Positions 52,085 through 63,026 of a stretch of DNA of 64,000 nt are shown piece after piece; position 1 is the stretch's first letter; each line of letters opens with the position of its first letter. The stretch is from Chlorops oryzae (Eukaryota > Arthropoda > Insecta > Diptera > Chloropidae). The notes below the pieces were generated by a model that had not been told where the DNA came from, searched no databases, and saw nothing but the letters and a program-made list of their open reading frames with translations. The stretch lies in assembly GCA_020466095.1 (NCBI GenBank), contig CM035806.1, positions 123,706,938 through 123,770,937 of the forward strand, read 5' to 3'. The translations under genes were made by a program, and so were the position numbers.

Positions 52085-53090
52085 CACTGAGGGAAAAACT
52101 GCAACTTAAAATCAAATCCGAGCCATATTAATTCAATATGTTTCAATATAGAAGAAAAATAATACCGAAACATATTAAAGTAAAAATTTTCAACTTTGAT
52201 TTGATGTAGTTTCCATATATTTCGTGGAGTATGTTAAAGTTGCATTGATTTGAAGTTGCACCATATTAATTTGAGTTTGTTTTCATATTAATTCATGAAT
52301 TGCGTTGAAATTTACGTTGCTACCTATTGAATCAATAAGAAAACGTTATTAAATTAATATGGAAACTCTTCACACATAAGATCCCCTTATTGAACAGTTT
52401 TTTTTGCACTGTACATTGATATAATCAATCTAGCAAGCTTAAATCATATCGCGCGATGGCGTAGTTGAAGTAGTGCTAGACTTGTAAATCTGGAAGGCCG
52501 AGTTCGAACCCTGCCGCAGGCCAAAGAATTTGTGGAAAAATGGAGAATAAAAAAACAGGCAAGTAAATTTTAAGGAAAAATTACGGGAGCAGAAATGTAA
52601 GTTGGTGCGCAGAACCAATAAAACAAAGTTGCTTTCGTCGGGTCTTCCAAAAGTCAACGCACAAGCATCGTTCAAGAAATTCCTATAGAATCTTTTTTTA
52701 ATTTTTTAAGCATAAAAATTTTGTAATAATTGTTTTATTTCTCAGCTTTTTCAAATAATGTAAATGTTAAATTATCTACTTTTCCCAAAAAAAAAAAAAA
52801 AAAACAAAAAAAAAAAATCGACGCTCTGCTTGGAGCAGGGATCGAACCCACCGACCTGGTTTTTTACAAGAATTCATATCACTTAAATTAAGTAGCAATC
52901 TAATATTAATTCAATACCGAAAAATATCATTTTAAATGGTTTCTATGATTAAAATCGTCGATATTGCGCCACCTCTAATTCAATGGTGTTCCATATTGAA
53001 TCAAAATTTTTCTACGTTACTAGACTTTCGTTAGACGTTTCACATCGAATCAATGTGTTTTGATTGATTTTATGTGGTTTTTTCTCTGGG
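52085..53090. mobile_element. 1-kb MITE (CACTGAGGGAAAAAC / GTTTTTTCTCTGGG ends) carrying a tRNA-like cassette
   Basis: TA flanks both sides (52083-52084 and 53091-53092). The terminal match is imperfect beyond GAG(G/A)(G/A)AAAAAC. The arms repeat CCATATTAATT(C/T)A and ATTGAATCAAT phrases in inverted orientation. The centre, 52419-52881, is the tRNA-like cassette. Confidence 0.6.
52419..52881 (+). repeat. tRNA-like cassette with opposed pol III heads, uninterrupted copy
   Basis: Plus-strand head 52445-52515: A box TGGCGTAGTTGA, anticodon-like stem-loop with CTTGTAA, B box GAGTTCGAACCC. A SINE body of about 230 bp follows (ATTTGTGGAAAAATGGAGAA, AAGAAATTCCTATAGAATC), then an A-run, then at 52825-52860 a minus-strand B box (GGGTTCGATCCCTGCTCC) ending GATATGAATTC inverted. 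Same order and ends as the split copy at 26318-30360. Confidence 0.7.
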
Positions 53091-53318
53091 TAGTATGTAT
53101 GTATGTTCGTTTATGTATGTATGTGCATGCACATAACTGAACAGAATGCGATTCCAATTTGAAATATAATTTGTCTTAACCGATAACAATAAATACAATA
53201 TAAGTACCTATATATGTATGTATTTAAATACGTATCAATATATATGCATGTGTACGTTCATGTTTATGTGAATGTGTATGCGTGTGTGCGTACTTATGCT
53301 TGAATTTTAGAGCATAAC
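53091..53318. other. 3' flank of the protease gene, TATG repeats
   Basis: TATGTATGTATGT runs and alternating TGTG. No minus-strand AATAAA was found by eye between the stop codon and 53100, so the 3' end of the protease transcript is not defined. Confidence 0.4.
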
Positions 53319-54106
53319 TTAGCCAAAATTGCGCTGATGCAGCTTACAGTTGCCATTGCAATTTATCACCGACCAAACCCAATCGACGTAGTTGGGCACT
53401 TTGGCGTAAATTCCAAATTTATTACGCTTGGCGCAGCCGTCACCGAATGACGTAATACCGAATATCGTCCACGGATGGTTTGGTTTGGTCGTGTCGCGAC
53501 ACAGCAACGGACCACCCGAATCGCCAGCGCACGTATCGACACGGCCGCGCTTATGACCGGCGCAGAACATATTCTTCGTTATCGTATAGTCCTGATAAAC
53601 GGAACGGCAATTGTCCATGGAGATGATGGGCACTTCGGCTTGATGTAGGACGCTGGTGCCGGCCGCATCGCGATTACGACGTTTTCCCCATCCGATGACC
53701 GTACAATCGAGATTTTTCGGCAACGGCTGATAGGGGCGCGGCAAACACGAGAATCCGATCCATGTTGTTGTATTTATGGATTTCGGCAATCTAAGCGTGA
53801 GATTAATTTTTTATGATTTTTTTATTATTACATACAAATTGTTATTAAAAATTTGATCGATCGATCGATCGATATTGGATAACTTACTTTAGCAATGCAA
53901 CGTCGCTGTCCACTGTCTTTTTATCGAAATTCGGATGTTTAAAGCTTTTTGAAACACGCAACTGCATTTCCGTACCGTCTTCATAGTCTAAATTATGCTC
54001 GCCCAATCGAACGTACAGGATTTTACGTACACAATGTGCCGCCGTCAAGATCCATTGTGGCGCTATCAGTGTTCCACCGCAAAAAGCCTCCTTAAAGATT
54101 GCCGAT

Positions 54107-54153
<47 letters not shown>

Positions 54154-54606
54154 AAAGAAATCTAATTATACTATCGATTTTCAGTGCTATCCACCACCAA
54201 AGCAACCACCTTGAAACGATTAAAAATAGCGACTTGCCAAGGCCATTCACCTTTGCGCGATGCCTTCCCACCGATTATCTTCAGCATGTTATACATACTC
54301 CGCTTCCCGTTTCGCATGGGCGCGATGCCGCACTTCAACTTCATTGGAGCATACTCGGGCCCACGGTAGCCTTTGCTGTTCATAATATAATCGCTGACGA
54401 TCGAATTCGATTGCGTTCCACCACCAACACCGCCGCCGTCAACAGAGATATCGTGACGACGCGATGCCGCCAACGGACGTAGCTCATACGGGGAGGACTT
54501 CTGCATTTGAGCTTGCAGCCATTGCTGGCAGAAACTTCCTTCAGTATAGCAATAGGTTATCTCACGCAACACCTCGCGACCACACTGTTCACGCACACGG
54601 CACTTT
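53319..54606 (-). CDS. trypsin-like serine protease, catalytic-domain exons
   Basis: Three minus-strand exons: 54606-54210, 54090-53888 and 53790-53319, joined in phase through 119- and 97-bp introns. Exon 54606-54210 completes a thrombospondin-1-like Cys pattern (KCRVREQCGREVLREI, YCYTEGSFC), then a Ser/Gly-rich linker, a Cys for the light chain (KCGIAP), and the activation site K-IIGGKASRKGEWPWQVAI. His57 is in LTAAHC, Asp102 in VDSDVALLK and Ser195 in CAGDSGGPLL. Asp189 (VDTCAGDS) predicts cleavage after Arg/Lys. All residues for an active chymotrypsin-fold enzyme are present, so a secreted zymogen is inferred. Clip domains are not seen. The catalytic region belongs with the upstream exon at 63027-64000 (RRYK joins KCRV in phase). 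No Drosophila orthologue name is claimed. Confidence 0.9.
54091..54209 (-). other. 119-bp intron with a (CT)n microsatellite before its acceptor
   Basis: On the coding strand, about 20 CT repeats (54112-54151) followed by TTTCTCTATCGGCAATCTTTAAG lead into the acceptor. The repeat therefore serves as the polypyrimidine tract. The donor is AAG-GTGGTT. Confidence 0.75.
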
Positions 54607-54885
54607 CTTCAATTCATTCAGTTATCCGATTATCCATTTATCCGATTATCCGTTTACATATTTGTTATTTGAATTGATTTACCATAAAAAAAGAAAGGAA
54701 GATAATTTAGAGAATTGCGTGTAAATAAATGTATGTATGTATATATATTTTGAAGCAGGAACGTACGCAGTGTTTGGGGAGGGGATTCAACCCCTATCTC
54801 CGGAATTTCATAAATTATAAAGGAACAAGAGAAAATGATCATAGACATATTTCGAAATATAATTCTGCGTACGTGCCTGTTTGGG

Positions 54886-55010
54886 CCCAGCAAGCAAATT
54901 TCGGAGCGCTCCGAATTATGTGTCTAAAACAGAGATTGTCAGGCCCATTAAACGTCCATAAGCGACATTCAAAAGCTGTTTTATAGCTTTCACATCGACA
55001 GCGTGTACAT
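54886..55010. mobile_element. left end of a CCCAGCAAGCAA-family MITE
   Basis: CCCAGCAAGCAAATTTCGGA with GCGCTCCGAAT matches the left end of the element at 6857 almost exactly. The similarity fades after about 100 bp and no right end was found nearby. Confidence 0.5.
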
Positions 55011-55129
55011 GTGAGTTCGAAAACTGTTTTGTTTTTAATTTCGAGAGAATGCGAGAGAGCAGCACAACTGACGCTCTTTTTTTTCGTACGCTTGTTGTTT
55101 TTGTGCTAGTACACGCTAAAATACATGTA

Positions 55130-58100
55130 GGAGTCTAGGTCTAACTCTTCTTCTTCCTAGATCCCTGCAATGTGTTAGAGCTACGCTACCTAGCAGTTAT
55201 TTAAGGAGTGCATTACCAAAGAAATGCAATCTTTCATCGATTCCAAAGCAATGCAAAATTGGAATGCAAAATAAATTGAACCAATTTGCATGGAGAGGTA
55301 ATCGAGAAGATCATGTGTAACCGAATGTTTTTACTGCGAAAGCAAATAATGACAAATAGCAGAGGGCGAAACAAAATAGAATGTGCACCCATCCAGACTT
55401 TTTTTCATAAAGGGCAGTCATTAATTTTTTAACTGGGGATCAGTGTTGCCATGACAAGAGGCCAAAAATTCTTCATTGTGGTCCAAAAAATCTTCAAAAT
55501 GAAGTTTTAGGAATTTGAACAAATCTTCTTGACCTCAAACCTACTAAAAAACTTCACTTAAGGTCAAATAACATTACAAAGCAAGTGTTTTTTTTTTGAT
55601 TTTATTGACAAAAACAAAAATATCACCTTCATCTGCCTTAACAAATATGTTAGAGTGCTCACAAATTAAAACAGAGTCAAGAAAGCTAAGTCGGTCAAGC
55701 CCTACTTTGAAATACCCAGCGTCCTGACATTTATCAGCGCACTATATTTTGCTTCTCTATTTCGGGCGTGCCAGTTAAGGAGGGCTACCATATAATTATT
55801 TCCCTACACCTTTACATTCGCCTTGGTGAACCTATGTCATGCGAATTTGAAGCTTTTACGCCGTTTTACTTCGGAAGTTACCAAAAATCTTCATTTGTGG
55901 GCGTGGCATATGGTTGACCGGCCACCATTAAATTTTTTCCTACACCTTTCATTCGCCTTGGTGAACCTATGTTGCGAATTTGAAGCTATACTACGCCTTT
56001 TACTTCGGAAGTTACCAAAAATCTTCGTTTAGTGGGCGTGGCAGTGGGCCGGCCACATAAATTTTTTCCTAAACTTTCATTCGCCTTGGTGAACCTATGT
56101 TGCGAATTTGAATGCTTCTACGCCTCTTAACTCTACAAGTTACGATAAGCCCTTATTTGTAGGAGCTTATTTGTTCAGCGTGGCATATTCGAGGAAGACG
56201 GCGTCCATTTTTTTCTAGGATATGTCCCTTTTAAACGTAGTTTACCAGTACACCAAATATCAATGATTGTGTTTGAGGTGTTTCTGCAAGTAATAATAGC
56301 ATTTTACTGAAAACACAATAAATTCATTTGTGGCGTGGCAGTTTGGCGGATGTCTCCCATTATTTACTTAGGACCAAATACATCGGACCCTCGATATACA
56401 TGTGTGCCAAATTTCGACTTCATTGGTGCAAATGCCGTTTCGGAGGAGATCTCGAATCTATGGACGAGTTTTTACTGGACATAACGGACATGTCTAAAAT
56501 CGATTCAGTTTTCTGATCCATGAATCTATTTCATATATAATATTTTTCTATATATCCGGAGCTTAATTCTCCTGTTACAAGATTTGCAAACTAATATACC
56601 CGCTTACGTTGGGTATAATGAATACAACCTTCATGGTATCACAACAAAGACGATGAACCCAACAACTTTTTTATAACAAGAACACAGTTTTTTTCAATAA
56701 AATAAAATATATTAAAAATGCCATTTTAAGATATCCAATTCATCTTCGGAATTTTTGAAAAATTTACACTTAGAAAAAAAAAAATAGAAAATAATTGATA
56801 TGAATTAATTTCATAAAATCATACTGAAAAACTAAATATCTTCATTTCGAAGATTTTTTCCACTGGCAATATTATAGTTGAAAATATAAGGCATCTTTTC
56901 TTTATTGTAAGTATTTTGTAATAAGGAACTACTCACGAGGGAATAATCTTCGGTTTGAAGATAAATCTTCACTTCATGGGCAACGCTGCTGGGGATATGA
57001 ACAGACTAGGAGGTTTGACGTTACTGGCATTTGATAATGACTTCGTTTGATCGAAAGTAAGTATTTTATATGTAATCTAAATTTTCAATGAGTTAAATTT
57101 CGGTTTAAAATGTTGGAAGGGTCATAGGTCTAATGTCATGTTTTAGTCATAATTTGATTCACCTATGATTCTGTCCTATTAGCGTAAGTATATACATATT
57201 ATATGGAACGCATGTATATACGTTCGTTGGTATAAAGCCGTTTCAAAGGAAACAAACGAAAAATATGTAAGTTAATATGTCAAGAATAAACGTTAACGGA
57301 TTTGAAAAAAATGATCATGGTTGGATACGAATTGTGTTCGTTTAAAGGTTTAAGTGGGAGTTAAGCCGACAATAATAATATTAACAAGTTAAGAAAGCTA
57401 ATTTCGGTCAAGCTCGACTTTGAAATACCCAGCGTGCCGACATTATGAGCGCGCTATGTTTTGCTGCTCTACTTTTGGCATGGCAGTGGGTCGGGCCACA
57501 TAAATATCTTCCCTGGACACCTTTCATTTGCCGATTGATCAACCTATGTTGTGGTTTTGAAGCTTCTTCGCCTATGTACTTCACAAGTTACGATAAGCCT
57601 TATATGTGGGCTTATTTCGATGGGCGATGGCTCGAGGAGGGCAAGGCGTCCATTTTTTTTCCAGTCACCTTGTTGTTTTGTACCAGTACACCTAAATATC
57701 ATGGAATGTGGTTGAAGTGGTTCTTCAAGTTAACCGCTTACATGTGTATAAGAAGCTACGGTACCAAAGTTCATTTAGGGTAGTGCATTCAAAGATCAAT
57801 TTTCATCGATTAATGCAATGACAAAATTGGAATCAAAATAAATTGATTACCAATTTGTGAGAGAATCGAAAAGACAATGTAACCGAATGTTTTTCTGGAA
57901 AGCTTCAAATCATTCAATACAGATTGATGGAAACATAGACTTGAATTCAACTTTTCTGTCAAAGGGCAGTCATAATACTGGATATAAAAGTAAGCTTTAA
58001 GGTACTGCAAATTGAATAGATGACCTCGTTATCGAAAGATATTAGTAGTAACTAACATTATATAAAACATAATTTTAAGGTTTAAAATTGAAAAGTCATA

Positions 58101-60060
58101 GTTAATATCATTTCTATGTCTATGAATTTATATACATGACTTCGTCCTTACTGGGTAGTTTAATGATGGACGCAGGATATACTAAATTGGATGAATACCG
58201 TTAAAGGATATCCAATACGCTTTCCACCGAATAAAATTAAGTCACTATAAACATAAATGCAGTAAATTTGAAAAACTGATCAAACTTTATCATATTTTGT
58301 TATTTATAAACTGCAAGTCGAATATAAACCAATATATGAATATGTAATAAAGCGCGGTAAAATATTTTGAAGTATTGTTATATTCCTTAAATATTTCAAG
58401 TGAGTATTTTAGGCAATGAATTTAAACCCTTAATTTAAGCAATTTTGGATTTACTGAGGAATGCAAATTGTAATGCAATACAAACCTCTATATTCAGACT
58501 ATGTTGCTGTACTTGAGAATGCAAAATCGCGGCCTCAAATGCACTTAAAAGTCGATTACTTTAAGGACCTAACAACTAGTAATGCAAAAGTTCATGCCTA
58601 TACTTTACGTAAGTACATCGCTGTGTTAAAAGACATCGATTCCGGAATGCATAAACAGCAAGCCGTTTGCATGACATTTTGCATTACCATACATGACATA
58701 TTAACTTTGCTGGTTGTACTTCAATGATATCGCAGGGACTAATCAATAAATCAAGATTTTGAATTTCCGGGCAAACAGTTATCCAACTCTCGGGGCCTGT
58801 ACACAACAATTTCTTTTCCAAATTTATATATTCACTATAACAAACTAGCAGTAATCAATAAATATCAAACTAGTTCAATTTCCAAGTGTTCCTTTTACTG
58901 CAGTAATACTTGGTAATACATGAAATAAAGTGATCAGAAAAATTTTAATTGTGCCGGTTTAGTGATTAGTGTGAATATGCATATCATATAGGACTATAGG
59001 TCTAACTCTTCTTCTTCCTTAATCCCTGCAATGTGTTAGAGCATACGCTGCTTCAAATAGGCATATAGCATGAGGAAAAGAGAAGCATGCCATTGCAGCG
59101 AAATATTTAGCTGCTGTGGTGAAATGCATTGCCACTTTATTTTTAATTGGGCGATATTTCGAGTACACTCTATATTAACCAATATCTGCATACTCATGAG
59201 AATGCCATGAAAAGCTTGAAACACTTAAAAGTCGATTAAGGATTTTCAATATTAAGGAGTAATGGAAATTGTTCTTTTAGTCCTACCTTAAGCACATATT
59301 TTTAGGATCATCGACTGTGTTCAGCAAAGACATACTAAATTCCGGAATGTACAATAAATTCAGTAGCCGTAGTCAAATTGTATGTCAATTTTGCATTACC
59401 ATACAATGAACAACATAACTGCTGGGTACATTAAGCAAAAACATATCGTAACTAATATTTTAAAGTTTCAAGATTTTGAACTTTCTCGGAGCAAACAGCT
59501 TATAACTCTCGAGCTGACGCCGTGTTCTTTTATAATTTCTTTTGCAAAGTGGCATCATAGTGCCACTTTGTGTCCTAATCAACGTATTGTTGAATCAATA
59601 AATATCAATGGTTGAATTTCTCGAATTTGTTGAATTCCTATTCCTGCAGTAAGTATTTGTTGGTAAACTTTTTGGTGAATATCCAATTTGTTGAATTTCC
59701 TATGCAGCCTAATGTTGTATATTCCCATCGCGGCAGAGCTTTTCGACGTCGACAGTTAGACTACAGTCGCTACATGATGCATATAGCACGAGGAAAAGAG
59801 AAGCATGCTATGGCAGCGAAATCTTTAGCTCTGCTGTGGTGAAATGCTTTGCCACTTTTAATTTTAATTTTGGGAGATTTTCGAGTACCCCAGCCGGACA
59901 TTATCGCATGCATGAAAAAATCATTACTGCAGAAGAAGTGAAGCACTCATATGCAAAGAGAGCAATTGGTGCTTTTTCGAGTGATCTTCTAGTGAAAATA
60001 TCACAGAAGCAAGAGCGCGTTGCAACAGACTCTTCTTCAAATGAAATGTTTATTTGAAAG
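55130..60060. repeat. diverged, partly tandem duplicated blocks
   Basis: CATTCGCCTTGGTGAACCTA with TGGGCGTGGCA recurs about every 120-140 bp at 55810-56110 and in altered form at 57430-57620. TAGGTCTAACTCTTCTTCTT is at 55136 and 58995. CATCGATT...GCAATG with AAATAAATTGA...CCAATTTG is at 55235 and 57805. GAATGCCATGAAAAGCTTGA is at 59200 and, slightly changed, 61530. GACATACTAAATTCCGGAATG (59325) resembles ACATCGATTCCGGAATG (58633). This looks like several old copies of one element or ancient local duplications. Confidence 0.6.
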
Positions 60061-60479
60061 ATGGTTGTATACTTCTATTTTCAATGCAGATCCTATGAAA
60101 TTGTCATGACAAGATGTTTTTTAATCTGTGTGCTACAATTCTCAAAAGTTTTATAATTTTTTTGTACTTAAGATGTTTTAAGAATTTAAACTCTTAAGTC
60201 TTTCCAAAGGCGATATTGTGTCACAATCACGAAGTGACGAAATATGGCCATATCCGCCAATTTCTTTAAAATATTCTTTTTCTTCTCCTCTCAGATCTAC
60301 GCGGCGTATACTATTTTTTCAAATGTAATTCTCATTCCCGTTGGTACCATAGTATTTGTTCAGAATGATATTTTCATTCATGTTAGCACCATATACTCTA
60401 TTTTCAAATGAAATAATCATGCACGTTTGATCCATTTCAGCCAGCCAGCATGCCCAAATGAAGTTTTCATGCATGATTT

Positions 60480-61350
60480 AGGGTCATACACTCCTTTACC
60501 TAATGAACAAGTAAGGGTGTTATAGTCAGGCAAGCCTGACAATAAAATACCCGACACAGACACACGTTTAAACAAGTAAGGGTGATATAGTCAGGCAAGC
60601 CTGACAATAGAATACCCGACACAGAACACATCTTCAAATAATTTTTAATATCAGGAGTTGTTTAAGGCCATAGGGGCCCCACATATACTGCATTTTGTTT
60701 AATTTATTTATGCAAACCGCCCCTTTGACACGCCCACGTTTCCGATCAAGAAAACTTTTTGGCAGGATGTTTAAGGCTACAAAGGAACCATAAGTGCCAA
60801 ATTTCATTCAAGTCCCATTTGAATTTCGGTTGGAAGAGACAATTTTCGAAAAACGCCCTTCTGCCACGCCCAATTTCAATATTTTTGGAAATCGTATTAC
60901 TTGCCTTGAAACATGTTCAAATATCAAATTTCATCAAAATATGTTGAAATACTTCGATTTTAGAGCAGTTTTTGTGATTTTCGTAACAGACCCTAGTACT
61001 GGAGGTACCCCTAAAAATGGTCTGATCGGGTCCATTCTCGAACTTGTTTTTACTCATATGCCTGTGAGGTACCCCTAAAAATCTTCCGATCGGGTCCATT
61101 CTCGAACTTGTTCTGAATCATGTCGCCGTGAGCACGCATACCAAATTTTGTCAAGATAGCTCAACTCCTTCGATAAGATAACTGTATACAGACAGACGGA
61201 CAGACGGACGGACATGGCTAAATCGAATATCCTGGTGACGCTGATCATTTCTATATATATTTTGTATGGTCTATCTCAACTGGTTCTGGGTGTTACACAC
61301 AATCACACAAACGCAATATACCCTCGACACAGAGTGTGTCGGGTATAATA
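60480..61350 (+). mobile_element. DINE/INE-1-like (Helentron-type) element
   Basis: It begins near AAGTAAGGGTGATATAGTCA, present twice (about 60510 and 60573, with AATACCCGACACAGA), and ends GTGTGTCGGGTATAATAATA. Inside are the phrases CATACCAAATTTTGTCAAGA and ACAGACAGACGGACAGACGG that typify dipteran DINE elements, and a 65-bp internal duplication of CGGGTCCATTCTCGAACTTG (61027 and 61091). Non-coding. An opposite-orientation remnant is at 22330-23070. Confidence 0.6.
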
Positions 61351-61834
61351 ATAGATGAATTTTGAGGTACATAGTGAAAATAGTGGCCATCTCATAACAA
61401 ACTTCTTTAGAAGTAAAGGTTAGTAATGCGAGTAGTCGCAGTATGAATTTTCACCACTTCGGAAGTACTGCAGAAGTCGTGAAACTTCCGGCTGGGACAT
61501 TTCATATAAAATATCTACCAAACTTATAAAATGCCATGAAAAGCTTGAAAAACATAAAAATAATCAAGGAAACTCAATTTTAAGGAGAAAAAGAAATTGT
61601 TTGTTAGTCTTACCCTGTCCACATAGCTTTTTGATTACACTTTTTCAGCAAAAATACTAAATTCCATGTACAATCAAATTCGTAGCCGTAATCAAATATG
61701 TATGTCAATTTATTACAAAATGAAAATTCGTGCATTCGTGCAAATTAAGGAAAAACATATCGTAATACATTTATTAAAGTTTTAATTATGAACTTTTCAA
61801 GCAATGCCACTTGAGAGAGGAAACGTCACAAGCT

Positions 61835-62018
61835 CAAAATCGCGATTCGTTGTTGTTGTTTCCCATGTTAAACCGGCTTTTTACTTTTTTGAATAGCATG
61901 GGAAACAACACCATTTTCTCGCTCAGTGACGTCACAAACTCAATTTTCGGCTCTCAAAGAGAGCCTCAAAATAGCGGTACTGAAGTGGCGCTATCTTGTT
62001 TTCTTGTATCATGATACC
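61835..62018. mobile_element. partial MITE, second copy of the 616-1155 family
   Basis: CGTTGTTGTTGTTTCCCATG..., then AAAATAGCGGTACTGAAGTG and GCGCTATCTTGTTTTCTTGT ATCATGATAC match the right half of the first copy. The left terminal repeat is missing. TTTCCCATGTTAAACC and its inverted GCATGGGAAACAAC form an internal hairpin. Confidence 0.6.
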
Positions 62019-62154
62019 TATATATTTTTTTCAGTCAGAAAAATTTGAAAAAAATGTCATTGAAATTTGGTTTTTCAATTTGACGTACAATTTTTTTTTC
62101 GCTGTAAGCTTTTAAAAGCTTTCAACACATAGACAATTATGCGTGTGTATCGTA

Positions 62155-63007
62155 CCCTGACAATCTCTGGACTAAACACATAAAATGGAGCGTTTTCGGA
62201 GCAGTTCAGTCCTTTTTTAGCACGGGCTCAGAAAAAGCCCTTTTTTCTGAGCGTTTTCAGAGTTGACAACTGGTTCGGTTGACAATTCTGCGAAAAATTA
62301 CGGGATGCCCAAAAATGATTCAAAAGCCGATTCAAATTTTCAGTTGTTCTTTTCAGTTCTGGTTAAATTTCGAAGCGAAAGGTGTGTAAATAGTCAATGT
62401 GACAATTATAAATTTTAAATTTTAACCGGGAAAAAAAGAAAAAGTAAATAAAATGAGTAGTGCCCAAAGGTCAAGCCGAAAGGAGTGCATTAAAATCATG
62501 AAGGAGCTCATAGGAGCAGCCAGTCTTCGTCTTGAAGTTTTGTTTATTTTAATTAAAGAATGTGAATTTTTATTTTTTTTTACTTTTTTAAAAATGTATT
62601 GTTAGTTATTATTAAAAATTTTATTTCCAAAAATTTTAATAATTTCGTTTCTTTCTAAAGTGCACAGTTTAGTGCACTTTTTGCAATTAAACCTGCACTT
62701 CAATATGTGTGATAAAAGAGCCTTTTAGGAGACGATTCAGTAGCCTTCCAAGTGCCTAGAAAAGTATTTTTTAGGTGCCTTTTATGAGGTTTTTATGTGC
62801 TTCATTGGGAGGGTAAAAGCACTTTTTTCTGACTCTGAAAAGAGTCAGATTAGGCTCATAAATTATCCACATAAAGTGCGACCGTTTTTATAGAAAAAAA
62901 CGCTCATTTCTGACTCTTTTTCGTGCACATTATGACGGTCAATGCTCATAAAAATGTCGACAAAAAGTGTACAAAAAGTGTCCGAAAACGCTCATATTGT
63001 TTGCTGG
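62155..63007. mobile_element. CCCAGCAAGCAA-family MITE, right part with end
   Basis: AAACACATAAAATGGAGCGT and AGCACGGGCTCAGAAAAA match the interior of 6857-7070; the right end CGCTCATATTGTTTGCTGGG matches its terminus. A 560-bp insertion or expansion separates them. The right end lies 20 bp from the exon of the protease gene. Confidence 0.5.
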
Positions 63008-63026
63008 GGGAGTCCGTTATACATAC

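Larger units (their letters stand above)
54607..63026 (-). other. 8.4-kb protease intron, repeat-filled
   Basis: The donor TACAA-GTATGT at 63026 and the acceptor GAATTGAAG at 54607 leave matching phases. Contents: a CCCAGCAAGCAA MITE end (54886 on), 55.1-60 kb diverged duplicated blocks, a DINE-like element (60480-61350), two MITE copies (61835-62018, 62155-63007). Small plus-strand ORFs (58461-58727, 59612-60057) have no family I recognise and lie inside the duplicated blocks. Confidence 0.75.

Noticed and set aside
58461..60057. Plus-strand ORFs of 88, 77, 76 and 73 aa in the protease intron
   Set aside because: They lie in diverged duplicated blocks and are not kept open between copies; no recognisable family.
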